A DNA stretch of 64,000 bases from a virus. The stretch covers positions 1 to 64,000 of the IMG/VR virus record IMGVR_UViG_3300027770_000025. One strand, 5' to 3'. Of the stretch, positions 38,127 to 46,492 are shown piece after piece. The notes below the pieces were generated by a model. That model did not search any database. It had not been told where the DNA came from and saw only the letters and a program-made list of their open reading frames with translations. The position numbers and the translations under genes are program-made. Positions within the stretch are counted from its first letter, which is position 1. Every line of letters starts with the position of its first letter.

Positions 38127-38977
38127 TATAGTATTTTCCAATTTTTACAGTAGATATCTGATGTATCATTCTGTATTAAATCTCCGAACCATCTAGAGGG
38201 TGCAATTACAATTTTATCCGGGTTTACATTTAACCAAGCACCCCACCAGCTAAATGAGCTGTTTGCAATTATATTATGATCGCATAAAGACATCGCACAC
38301 ATTTCAGTATATGGATTTTCTAGATTGCTAATTATATAATTCGGATCATTAAACTCTGTTTTACACCATTCAACGTCATCTGAGAATATCACATATATGA
38401 TATTCTCGTTTAGTATTCTAAGCTCTTCGATTGCATTGTTATAATAATTAAAAGAACATGGCGGGTGATGATCTGGGAACATGACATAATCTCCTCTTCT
38501 AACGTGTATAGAAGCTATTACAGCATCTTTATTCTCTTTCCTTATTGTTTGTATATAAGACTCGGCAGAGTCCTTATATGGGCTTTTAAATGTGAACTGT
38601 GAGAGTATAGAATCCCTGAATTCATCAAAGTATTTTTCAGTCTGGAAGTACCCGTTTAATGAGCAATCATCATAAAGGCTTTCCACTCCTGTATTATATC
38701 CAAATTCATTCTCGCTGTAATAATACCCTTGATTTATGTGTCTTTGCGGAATGAAGTATTCTGGACTGATATCAAAGCAATCAGTAAGATCACATTTAAC
38801 CGGCATGCATCGTCCGATCTTAGGATCGAAAGGACCAGACTCTTGATAATTAAGGCAATTCTCTATAGGAAATCTTGCAATAGTATTTAATCTATTGGCA
38901 ATTCCTAGGGTTGAGGCAAATTGAAACATCTGGTTTCCTAGCCTCCCCATATAACCTATTTGTTGAAATGATATCAT
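38126..38977 (-). CDS. GT11 alpha-1,2-fucosyltransferase
   Basis: 283 aa. Family marks: GRLGNQMFQFA (11-21), the GDP-fucose-binding HVRRGDY (158-164), YVIFSDDVEWC, the downstream SLCDHNIIANSSFSWWGAWLN, and NPDKIVIAPSRWF. These are diagnostic of GT11 alpha-1,2-fucosyltransferases, which put fucose on a terminal galactose, making the H-type structure. GDP-fucose is supplied by Gmd and Fcl in the same operon. It is the first gene of the sugar operon; a possible promoter with TATTTTGG lies about 33 nt upstream. Confidence 0.93.
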   Translation of the reverse strand: MISFQQIGYMGRLGNQMFQFASTLGIANRLNTIARFPIENCLNYQESGPFDPKIGRCMPVKCDLTDCFDISPEYFIPQRHINQGYYYSENEFGYNTGVESLYDDCSLNGYFQTEKYFDEFRDSILSQFTFKSPYKDSAESYIQTIRKENKDAVIASIHVRRGDYVMFPDHHPPCSFNYYNNAIEELRILNENIIYVIFSDDVEWCKTEFNDPNYIISNLENPYTEMCAMSLCDHNIIANSSFSWWGAWLNVNPDKIVIAPSRWFGDLIQNDTSDIYCKNWKIL

Positions 38978-38997
38978 TATTACTCTATTATTCTTAT

Positions 38998-39029
38998 TTC
39001 ATTTTATCCAAAATACACCTTTAAGTTTC
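38998..39029 (+). promoter_or_regulatory. Possible Bacteroidota-type promoter for the GT7 gene
   Basis: On the plus strand TTTTATCC is followed at nearly the standard distance by TAAGTTTC, one base from the TAnnTTTG consensus. It lies in the 104-nt divergent gap and would drive 39082-40296. Weaker than the six exact sites. Confidence 0.4.
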
Positions 39030-39081
39030 AGGACGGAACCAAATACTATAATATCGATAAAATAAGAAAAGAATTTAATTA

Positions 39082-39741
39082 ATGGAAAAACTAGCAGTAA
39101 TAGTACCCTACAGAAATAGAGCTGAACATCTAAAGGTGTTCATTCCTTATATGGAAAAATCTTTAGCCAAGGAGAAAATTCCATTTAATATATTTATAAT
39201 AGAACAGCATGACGATAAACCATTCAATCGTGCTAAGTTACTAAATATAGGATTTAAAGAAGCTATGAGCTATGACTACTTTGCTTTCCATGATGTTGAT
39301 ATGCTTCCTGTTGATTCGGATTATTCTTTTCCTGATGGACCAACACACCTTTCATCTGAGGTTGAACAATTTAATTGGGGATTACCATATGATGGTTATT
39401 TTGGTGGGGTTACCCTATTCGACAAAGAAAGCTTTGTTAACATTAATGGGTACTCTAATGAGTATTGGGGATGGGGAGCTGAAGACGATGACGTGATTCA
39501 CCGGTGCATGATAAGGGATGTTGACACGTATAGAAAACCATGTAGATACAGGTCTTTGAATCATGAGAGAAACATAGAGAGATTCGAATACAACCAGAAT
39601 CTAACACGACTCTATGAATTTCAGAATTCAGATTCGCCAGAAACTATGATATCAAATGATGGCATATCTAGCTTGATCTACGAAAAGGTATCAACGGACG
39701 ATCTTTCAAGAAAAACAAAATTGATCAGGGTTAAATTATAG
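39082..39741 (+). CDS. GT7-like beta-1,4-galactosyltransferase
   Basis: 219 aa. The sequence follows the animal beta4GalT catalytic domain closely: VIVPYRNR (7-14), FNRAKLLN (48-55), FHDVDMLP with DVD at 71-73, YFGGVTLF, INGYSNEYWGWGAEDDD (about 121-137) and a downstream H-E-R region. DVD and the ED pair bind metal and substrate. Known family members transfer Gal (or GalNAc) beta-1,4 to GlcNAc or Glc. There is no membrane anchor, so it works in the bacterial cytoplasm. It is one of few plus-strand genes, divergent from the sugar operon. Confidence 0.9.
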   Translation: MEKLAVIVPYRNRAEHLKVFIPYMEKSLAKEKIPFNIFIIEQHDDKPFNRAKLLNIGFKEAMSYDYFAFHDVDMLPVDSDYSFPDGPTHLSSEVEQFNWGLPYDGYFGGVTLFDKESFVNINGYSNEYWGWGAEDDDVIHRCMIRDVDTYRKPCRYRSLNHERNIERFEYNQNLTRLYEFQNSDSPETMISNDGISSLIYEKVSTDDLSRKTKLIRVKL

Positions 39742-39744
39742 GTA

Positions 39745-40296
39745 GTGTTTAAGCTAAAGGACATAAAGAAGAATCGGCTGGTCATATTTGACCTCGACGA
39801 CACCTTGGTAAAAACTGATGCAAAAATCAAGATAATAAGCGGCAGAACAAAAAAAGTAATAGCAGAGCTAACACCTAACGACTTTAATTCGTTTAAGAAA
39901 AAATCGGGGCATATCTTTAATTTCGATGATTTCGAGGATCCAGAAATTCTTAGACAGGGAAAGCTTATTCATTCTATATTTTCTAAATTAAGATATTATT
40001 ACAGGAAAGGAATTCCAGTTTCTATAGTTACCGCAAGAAGTTCTTCGAATATAGTTAGAGGGTTCTTTCTTGAAAATGGTATAGATATTCATCCTGATTT
40101 GGTTATAGCCATAAATGATCCCGGATCAAATTTACAAGGAAATATAGCTGAGAGAAAGCAGAAAGCTATCAAGAGCCTAATTGATGATGGCTATATCAAT
40201 TTGATATTCTTTGATGATAATGAGGATAACCTAGCTTTAGCTAAAAATCTGGAAGGATATAAAAATTCTAGGATAAAGCTAATCCGTGTTATTTAA
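39745..40296 (+). CDS. HAD-family phosphatase
   Basis: 183 aa from a GTG start 4 nt after the GT7-like stop. VIFDLDDTLVKTD is HAD motif I, IVTARSSS motif II, a Lys-rich segment motif III, and IFFDDNEDNL motif IV. It is similar in shape to the 3'-phosphatase half of phage polynucleotide kinases and to small phage HADs. Whether it acts on nucleic-acid ends or on sugar phosphates is open; the neighbouring GT7 gene favours neither clearly. It converges with and overlaps the next gene by 4 nt. Confidence 0.75.
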   Translation: MFKLKDIKKNRLVIFDLDDTLVKTDAKIKIISGRTKKVIAELTPNDFNSFKKKSGHIFNFDDFEDPEILRQGKLIHSIFSKLRYYYRKGIPVSIVTARSSSNIVRGFFLENGIDIHPDLVIAINDPGSNLQGNIAERKQKAIKSLIDDGYINLIFFDDNEDNLALAKNLEGYKNSRIKLIRVI

Positions 40297-40532
40297 TCAT
40301 CAGATTTTCTAAGATCGTTAAGAACCCTATTTACAGTATTCTTTAAATGTTCTCTATTTTGATCCATCGATAGAGGATCATCATTTTTTAGAAGATAACT
40401 TATACCTTCTAGTGCTCCTAAGGAAAATGCTATCTTAGCCTTTAAATAATTATTTTCATTCATTACTTCGAAGATTTTCCTGTCTTGTACCTGAGCTTTA
40501 AATTCTTTTTTAGACTCCATTTTTAATTTCAT
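40293..40532 (-). CDS. Hypothetical protein
   Basis: 79 aa (an in-frame ATG four codons on, at MESKKEF, is an alternative). Predicted mainly helical: a Lys/Glu-rich start, then a segment with SLGALEGISYLL, then a polar helix. No family recognised. The region upstream on the minus strand has TTTG and TACATTTC elements that could be a promoter. Confidence 0.55.
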   Translation of the reverse strand: MKLKMESKKEFKAQVQDRKIFEVMNENNYLKAKIAFSLGALEGISYLLKNDDPLSMDQNREHLKNTVNRVLNDLRKSDD

Positions 40533-40649
40533 TTGAAATGTATAATGTATATAATCAAACCAATTAAAAACCCAAAAAACTTGAAATTACGTAGATTCCT
40601 TATTTTGCTGTATAACAGGAATATCTAAAGAACTAGGGTATTTGAAATA

Positions 40650-40673
40650 AATAAAAAAGGACCTATTGGTCCC
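40650..40673 (-). terminator. Intrinsic terminator overlapping the bS21 stop
   Basis: GGACC/GGTCC with an AATA loop is followed on the minus strand by TTTTTT. The TAG stop codon of the bS21 gene lies inside the hairpin, so ribosomes finishing the gene would cover the terminator stem. Confidence 0.85.
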
Positions 40674-40860
40674 TCTTTTGATCTTTTTTAGATTGTACGT
40701 ATTTAGCTTTTTTAATCTCGTCCCTTCTGGATACACTTTTCTTTTTAAAATTTTTTCTCTCTTTAAGCTCCTGTATTATTTGTAATTTGGTGTATTTGTA
40801 TTTATATTTTTTGAGAGCAGCATCAATACTTATTTTACCGTTAATGTTTATCTGGATCAT
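40663..40860 (-). CDS. rpsU: Ribosomal protein bS21 homologue
   Basis: 65 aa, strongly basic. INGKISIDAALKKYKYKY, LQELKERKNFKKKSVSRRDEIKKAKYVQ align by eye along the full length with bacterial bS21 (helix-turn-helix, R-R-x-x-F-x-K-P/K-S-x-R-R motif). Phage-borne bS21 is known from large phages. In Bacteroidota, bS21 takes part in hiding the 16S anti-Shine-Dalgarno sequence, so a phage copy could alter which mRNAs are translated (inference). The start overlaps the Clp gene by 20 nt; no strong Shine-Dalgarno is seen. Ends in a terminator. Confidence 0.88.
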   Translation of the reverse strand: MIQININGKISIDAALKKYKYKYTKLQIIQELKERKNFKKKSVSRRDEIKKAKYVQSKKDQKRDQ

Positions 40861-42916
40861 TCTGGTTTGGTTTCTTTTTTGCAGTTATCTTAACCTTTAC
40901 TGGAATCTGCATATCTGCTTCTTTTACTGAATCATAAGAAAGCGTAACTGTACTCCCCTCCTCAATCTTACCTTGTACCATAAGATCAGCTAAAGTGTCT
41001 TCTACGTATTTTTGGAGCATTCTCTTAATAGGTCTTGCCCCAAACTTGGGATCAAATCCATTTTCTGCTATCTTTTCTTTTAGATCCTGAGCAACCTTTA
41101 CCTTGTATCCAAGACTTTCTAATCTAGGCATAATCTTGCTTATCTCAACATCGAGGATGTTAATAACGTCTTCCTTTTCTAATGCTTTAAAGTAAACTAT
41201 GTCATCTAATCTGTTTATAAACTCAGGGGAGAATGTTTTTTGTAATTCTTTCTTTAACAGAATCTCATTTTCAGTCTCTGCTTTATCCTGTTTAGATTTA
41301 GTGGTGAATCCCATGCCTCCGCTGTAGTCCTGAAGATTTCTTTGACCCACATTGGATGTTAAAATTATTAGCGTGTTTTTAAAATTAATCTTTCTACCCA
41401 TTCCATCTGTAATAGATCCCTCATCTAATATCTGTAACATGGTGTTAAATATGTCTGGATGTGCTTTTTCAATTTCATCAAATAGTACTATAGAATAAGG
41501 TTTCCTTCTAACCTTTTCTGTTAGTTGCCCACCATCTTCGTGTCCAATATATCCTGGGGGAGCACCAATTAATTTAGTTGCTTCAAATTTCTCCATATAT
41601 TCGCTCATATCAACTCTAATAAGAGCGTCGGGATCACCGAACATAATGCTGGCAAGTTCTTTAGCTAGTTGTGTTTTACCGACACCAGTTGGTCCAATAA
41701 AGATAAATGAGCCAATTGGTTTATTTGGATCTTTTAGCCCCATTCTATTCCTTCTGATAGCTTTAGCAATTTTTTCTATTGCGTGATCCTGCCCAATTAC
41801 TTTAGCCTTAAGATCTGGCTCAAGACTAATAAGTTTTTCGTTTTCTAATTGGGTTACTTTTTTAAGAGGAATACCTGACATCATCGAAACAACCTCTGCT
41901 ACCCTTTCGCCATCTACGACTTTCTTTCTCTCCTTCATTTTTTTCTCCCAGTCTTTAACCTCAATATCTAATGATATTTTGATTTTTCTCTCCTGGTCCC
42001 TATATTTAGCAGCAGCCTCGTAATCTTGTTTAGCCACTGATTTTTTCTTATCCGCTTGAACAGTCTCCAGATTTTTCTCTAATGTCTTAATAACCTCTGG
42101 AACCTTAACATCGGTTAATTGGGTTCTACTTCCTGCCTCGTCCATAGCATCTAATGCTTTATCTGGGAAGTTACGATCAGTGATATATCTTTCTGTTAAT
42201 TTAGCGCAATTAACAATTGCATCATCAGTGTAAGTTACGTTATGATGCTCTTCGTACTTTTGTTTAACGTTATTTAGAATTAATAGCGTTGTTTCTAAAT
42301 CTGGTGCATCTACCTGAACTTTTTGAAATCTTCTTTCTAATGCTCCGTCCTTCTCGATGTTTTGCCGATATTCATTTATCGTTGTTGCTCCGATACATTG
42401 TATCTCACCTCTTGATAAAGCAGGCTTAAACATATTAGCAGCATCTAATGATCCTGATGCTCCCCCAGCTCCAACCATAGTGTGAATCTCATCAATAAAT
42501 ACGATTACGTTTTTATTACCTCTAAGCTCTTCTAAAATTGCTCTTATCCTTTCTTCAAATTGTCCACGATATTTAGTACCTGCAACAACAGATCCTAGAT
42601 CTAAGCTAAGTACCCTTTTGTTAAGTAATCCTCTGGAAACTTTTCTCTGCACAATTCTAAGCGCAAGTCCTTCTGCAATAGCAGATTTACCTACACCGGG
42701 ATCACCAATTAAAACCGGATTATTCTTTTTCCTTCTTGAAAGAACTTGCGAAACCCTTTCTATCTCTTCATCTCTACCTATAATAGGATCGAGTTCTCCC
42801 TTTATAGCCATCTCTGTTAAGTCTCTTGAATATTGATCAAGAGCCGGAGTTTTGCTACTTCCCTTTTTATAGGTAGGATCGTTTAAATTATCATCGTACT
42901 CGTCTTCGAAAGCCAT
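40841..42916 (-). CDS. Clp-family AAA+ unfoldase (ClpC/ClpA-like, lacking the N-domain)
   Basis: 691 aa with two AAA+ modules: Walker A GDPGVGKS at 71-78 and GPTGVGKT at 408-415, Walker B VIVFIDEIH and SIVLFDEIEKAH, plus a UVR-like stretch (KQDYEAAAKYRDQERKI, about 296-312) in the short middle domain, as in ClpC. The usual Clp N-domain of about 140 residues is absent. GGMGF at 533-537 stands where ClpA/ClpC carry the loop that docks on ClpP, so it may recruit host ClpP to degrade chosen proteins. An exact early-type promoter lies 26 nt upstream of the ATG; bS21 is co-transcribed. Confidence 0.92.
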   Translation of the reverse strand: MAFEDEYDDNLNDPTYKKGSSKTPALDQYSRDLTEMAIKGELDPIIGRDEEIERVSQVLSRRKKNNPVLIGDPGVGKSAIAEGLALRIVQRKVSRGLLNKRVLSLDLGSVVAGTKYRGQFEERIRAILEELRGNKNVIVFIDEIHTMVGAGGASGSLDAANMFKPALSRGEIQCIGATTINEYRQNIEKDGALERRFQKVQVDAPDLETTLLILNNVKQKYEEHHNVTYTDDAIVNCAKLTERYITDRNFPDKALDAMDEAGSRTQLTDVKVPEVIKTLEKNLETVQADKKKSVAKQDYEAAAKYRDQERKIKISLDIEVKDWEKKMKERKKVVDGERVAEVVSMMSGIPLKKVTQLENEKLISLEPDLKAKVIGQDHAIEKIAKAIRRNRMGLKDPNKPIGSFIFIGPTGVGKTQLAKELASIMFGDPDALIRVDMSEYMEKFEATKLIGAPPGYIGHEDGGQLTEKVRRKPYSIVLFDEIEKAHPDIFNTMLQILDEGSITDGMGRKINFKNTLIILTSNVGQRNLQDYSGGMGFTTKSKQDKAETENEILLKKELQKTFSPEFINRLDDIVYFKALEKEDVINILDVEISKIMPRLESLGYKVKVAQDLKEKIAENGFDPKFGARPIKRMLQKYVEDTLADLMVQGKIEEGSTVTLSYDSVKEADMQIPVKVKITAKKKPNQNDPDKH

Positions 42917-42941
42917 ATATTATTTGTTATTATATTTTATC

Positions 42942-42973
42942 CAAAAATACGATTAAATTTCGGGTTAAAAAAA
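42942..42973 (-). promoter_or_regulatory. Early-type promoter of the clp-rpsU operon
   Basis: Minus strand: TTTTTTTAACCCG, exactly 11 nt, then TATTTTTG. It has the shared architecture of six sites in the window and the Bacteroidota -7 consensus TAnnTTTG. It lies 26 nt upstream of the Clp start. Confidence 0.75.
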
Positions 42974-43034
42974 TAAAAATCAATTAAGATAAAAATCTTT
43001 AACCTATTTTAGAGAATATGAGCATGTACAGAAT

Positions 43035-43060
43035 AACCGGATATTCTCCGGTTTTTATTA
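43035..43060. terminator. Hairpin after the third fibre gene
   Basis: AACCGGA/TCCGGTT with a 5-nt loop. The T-rich tail is on the plus-strand side (TTTTTATTATTTTT); the minus-strand side has only a short mixed A/T stretch. It lies 17 nt after the 43077 stop and may serve that gene weakly. Confidence 0.5.
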
Positions 43061-43076
43061 TTTTTATTTGGCTATT

Positions 43077-43913
<837 letters not shown>

Positions 43914-43934
43914 TTAATGTAATTTTATTTAATA

Positions 43935-43943
43935 CTATATATT
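43935..43943 (-). promoter_or_regulatory. Putative late-type promoter motif AATATATAG
   Basis: Directly upstream of the fibre ATG at 43913, in a 39-nt gap. Confidence 0.45.
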
Positions 43944-43952
43944 CTGAATGAT

Positions 43953-44699
43953 TTATCTTTTATATGTAAGGGTAAAAGAAACCCTCTGGTCTGTTGCTTT
44001 TAATGCATCTTTAAATTTTGTAGGCAGCGTAGAAGTCCATGATTCATAGGAAATACCGAGAGATATTGTCTTTGATATTTTTTTAGTTATGTCCAAATTA
44101 TTTGATAAGTTCGTATTATTACTACCAGTAAATCCAGATTTTGACCAAAATGCTGGTTGATATAAAACTACATTGGATATTAAAACACCTAATACTTCTT
44201 TGGAAATGGACTGCCTTACACTAGCTCTAAAGCTATTTTTCCAGTCCCCACCTATAAGCATATCATCATAAACCGGAGCTATTGATGTATTGGTTCTGAA
44301 TCCTTTACCGTCAATTTCTTTCTTTATCCCTATACCTCCAGCAACTCTTAAATCTATTCTTTTAGAGTAAGAATGTTCTAAATTTCCAAATATGATTAAA
44401 CTAAATCCTTTTTTGATATCCCTCCAGAAAAAAAGATCAGCCCTAAGATCCTCTGCTTTCTTAATCATCTCGCCATCAGACGTTTGGGCATATTGAATAA
44501 AATAATCAGGTGAAAATATAACACCGTGCTTAGATTTAGCACCGTCATAATTTATTATTGATTTTGTTGTTAGCTGAAAGCTGTTTGAGTTACCAGAGTT
44601 ATAAACACCACCTAAAGTAAATTTAGTTATTCTTAGCGTATCCTGTGCTTTAGCTTTGATAGCAATTAAAATAAGTAAGAATAGAAATATGTTTTTCAT
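43953..44699 (-). CDS. DUF481-like outer-membrane beta-barrel protein
   Basis: 248 aa. Residues 1-18 are a signal peptide (MKNIFLFLLILIAIKAKAQ, cleavage after AKA). The rest is alternating beta strands with the FTLGGVYNSGNSNSFQL start typical of DUF481 barrels and ends in an aromatic/basic C-terminus (VSFTLTYKR). In cells such proteins sit in the outer membrane. In a phage it could change the host surface during infection, for instance blocking other phages (inference). A T7-ATCTCG string upstream resembles the early promoter, but no TAnnTTTG follows it. Confidence 0.8.
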   Translation of the reverse strand: MKNIFLFLLILIAIKAKAQDTLRITKFTLGGVYNSGNSNSFQLTTKSIINYDGAKSKHGVIFSPDYFIQYAQTSDGEMIKKAEDLRADLFFWRDIKKGFSLIIFGNLEHSYSKRIDLRVAGGIGIKKEIDGKGFRTNTSIAPVYDDMLIGGDWKNSFRASVRQSISKEVLGVLISNVVLYQPAFWSKSGFTGSNNTNLSNNLDITKKISKTISLGISYESWTSTLPTKFKDALKATDQRVSFTLTYKR

Positions 44700-44729
44700 G
44701 CTTATTGTTTCACGAGATAAAAAAATATT

Positions 44730-45722
44730 TTAAGCTAGAACACCAACTTTTTCTAAACTTATCTGAATCTGTTCAATGATCTGATAGGGGTTTGCGTTAG
44801 AAGCCGGTCTTCTATCTTCAAGATACCCTTTCTTATTATCGATGGTTGCTTGGGGTATTCTAATAGAAGCACCTCTGTCAGCTACACCATAAGAAAACTT
44901 ATCTATGTGTTGCGTCTCATGAAGACCAGTTAGTCTCTGATCATTATCAGATCCGTAAGCTTTCATGTGATCATTTCTTCTCTCATCAAACACTTCAAAT
45001 ATTCTCTCAAATACACTCCAATCTCCAGAATTTCTCATTTCGTCTGTTGAGAAGTTAGTATGTAAACCTGAACCGTTCCAATCACCTTTTAAAGGCTTAG
45101 GGTGGTATTCTACAGTAACCCCAAACTCTTCTGTTATTCTCTCTAGAAGATATCTAGCAATCAATAATTGATCTGCTGCATCAACACCAGTACCAAAAAT
45201 TTGAAATTCCCATTGCCCTATAAGAACCTCTGCGTTAATTCCTGTTATATCCAAACCAGCTTCCAGACAAACATCTAAATGTTTTTCTACTATTTGTCTT
45301 GCGGATACGTTTTCTGTTCCAACTGCACAATAGTATTTTCCTTGTGGCTCTTGTCCTGCTCTAAATCCTAACGGAACTCCACATTGGGACAAAATATACT
45401 CCTGTTCAAACCCCCACCAATTATCTTTGTTATCTTCTAAAAGATGCCTATGATTAGACTCATGCGGGGTTAAATCAGGATTCATCACCTCACATAAAAC
45501 AAGATAAGCATTCTTTCTCTCTGGATCTTTGATAACTTTAACTGGCTTTAACGCACAATCAGATTTTTTCCCCTCTGCTTGTCTTGTAGATGATCCATCA
45601 AAACTCCAAATTGGCAATGCATCAGGAACATAAATATTGTCAAGGATCTTTGTTTTAGACCTTAGATTTGGCTCCGGCTCATAACCATCCAACCAGATGT
45701 ATTCGTACTTGTACTTATTCAT
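44730..45722 (-). CDS. glnA: Glutamine synthetase, short GSII type
   Basis: 330 aa. Beta-grasp start (YEYIWLDG, WSFDGSST), then FEQEYIL with metal-binding Glu residues, GINAEVLIGQWEFQI, DWNGSGLHTNFST and HETQHIDKFSYGVADRGASIRIP, in the order of eukaryote-type GSII. Many Bacteroidota carry a similar short form. It makes glutamine from glutamate, ammonia and ATP. All active-site blocks look intact. Likely a host-derived metabolic gene that supports nucleotide and amino-sugar synthesis in infection (inference). It is 30 nt from the next gene. Confidence 0.92.
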   Translation of the reverse strand: MNKYKYEYIWLDGYEPEPNLRSKTKILDNIYVPDALPIWSFDGSSTRQAEGKKSDCALKPVKVIKDPERKNAYLVLCEVMNPDLTPHESNHRHLLEDNKDNWWGFEQEYILSQCGVPLGFRAGQEPQGKYYCAVGTENVSARQIVEKHLDVCLEAGLDITGINAEVLIGQWEFQIFGTGVDAADQLLIARYLLERITEEFGVTVEYHPKPLKGDWNGSGLHTNFSTDEMRNSGDWSVFERIFEVFDERRNDHMKAYGSDNDQRLTGLHETQHIDKFSYGVADRGASIRIPQATIDNKKGYLEDRRPASNANPYQIIEQIQISLEKVGVLA

Positions 45723-45774
45723 AATAGTTCTTTATTTTTTATAGACCAAAAACGGAAAAAGTATTCATTTTTTT

Positions 45775-45849
45775 GCGGAGAACGGAGGGATCGAACTCAC
45801 TACCTTCTGGATCACAACCAGACGCTCTAACCTAATGAGCTACACACCG
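45775..45849 (-). tRNA. tRNA-His(GTG)-like, 3' half degenerate
   Basis: D arm GCTC/GAGC and anticodon arm TCTGG/CCAGA with loop TTGTGAT are intact (anticodon GTG), and the discriminator is C as in tRNA-His. The acceptor pairing CGGTGTG with TTCTCCG has two T-T mismatches and a G-T pair, and the T stem (GTGAG with CTCCG or CCTCC) does not close properly. It may be decaying or a chimera. Confidence 0.55.
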
Positions 45850-45853
45850 TGTA

Positions 45854-46285
45854 TTATTTTGTGTTTAGGTATTCTTCTATCTCAGCTTCGTTTGCTAATC
45901 TAATAGGAACGAATAACGCAAATCCATTATCATCTTCGAAATGATTACACGTATCTAAACGAAATCCAAATTTATACCTCCAATGTTCAAAAACATTTTC
46001 TTCTGCATTCCATTTACCTACTTTTGCTCTTCTATACTCGCCATAGTAGAATTGGTTGTCAACTAGATCTGCCTTTGGTATAGCACCAGCAGCTATTAAT
46101 TTTGGTACATAGAATTCTCTATACTCCTTTTCATCAACACGTGGAATAACAGGAACGTCCTCTAGTTTTTCTATCTTTGGTAACGTCAGCCAATACTCCT
46201 TCATCCTTGCTTCTCTTTCCGCTTTTAACTTGAGTCTTTCAGCTTCAAATTTGAGCAGGTACTCTTCTTTTATTCTATCTTCCAT
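45854..46285 (-). CDS. Hypothetical protein between tRNA genes
   Basis: 143 aa from the ATG at 46285; the frame stays open upstream only because it reads through tRNA-Cys, so that extension is rejected. N-terminal Lys/Glu-rich helix (residues 1-35), then a mixed domain with FYVPKLIAAGAIPKADLVDNQFYYGEYR and a C-terminal FALFVPIRLANEAEIEEYLN. No family recognised. Lies between tRNA-Cys and tRNA-His. Confidence 0.7.
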   Translation of the reverse strand: MEDRIKEEYLLKFEAERLKLKAEREARMKEYWLTLPKIEKLEDVPVIPRVDEKEYREFYVPKLIAAGAIPKADLVDNQFYYGEYRRAKVGKWNAEENVFEHWRYKFGFRLDTCNHFEDDNGFALFVPIRLANEAEIEEYLNTK

Positions 46286-46311
46286 GACTTTTATTTTTAT
46301 TTGTTTATTTG

Positions 46312-46385
46312 AGGCACCGGTAGGATTCGAACCCACGTCTTCCGCTTTGCAGGCGGTCATCTAGAAGCCACTCGGCCACGGTGCC
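46312..46385 (-). tRNA. tRNA-Cys(GCA)
   Basis: Acceptor GGCACCG/CGGTGCC pairs fully, the anticodon loop CTGCAAA gives GCA, the T arm has TTCGAAT, and the discriminator is T, as expected for cysteine. CCA is not encoded. Confidence 0.93.
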
Positions 46386-46419
46386 ATTGTTATATGTTTT
46401 CTTTATCCCAAGTTATGAG

Positions 46420-46492
46420 ATCCTATAGAGGGATTCGAACCCCCGACATTCTCATTAAAATGAGATGCTCTAACCAGCTGAGCTAATGTAGA
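46420..46492 (-). tRNA. tRNA-Lys(TTT)-like, acceptor stem degenerate
   Basis: D arm GCTC/GAGC, anticodon stem TCTCA/TGAGA with loop TTTTAAT (anticodon TTT) and T arm GGGGG/CCCTC are good. The acceptor TCTACAT/TATAGGA pairs only in its first three positions. The 5' acceptor strand coincides with the -7 slot of an early-type promoter, which may explain the loss of pairing. Confidence 0.6.

Noticed and set aside
22568-39741. Host chromosome or prophage-flanking O-antigen locus
   Set aside because: The sugar genes are embedded without a break between phage genes on both sides, with phage-type overlaps and no integrase, attachment repeat or housekeeping genes. A misassembly cannot be fully excluded without read data.
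46286-46360. N-terminal extension of the 45854 gene
   Set aside because: The extra residues are the translation of tRNA-Cys; the ATG at 46285 is the natural start.
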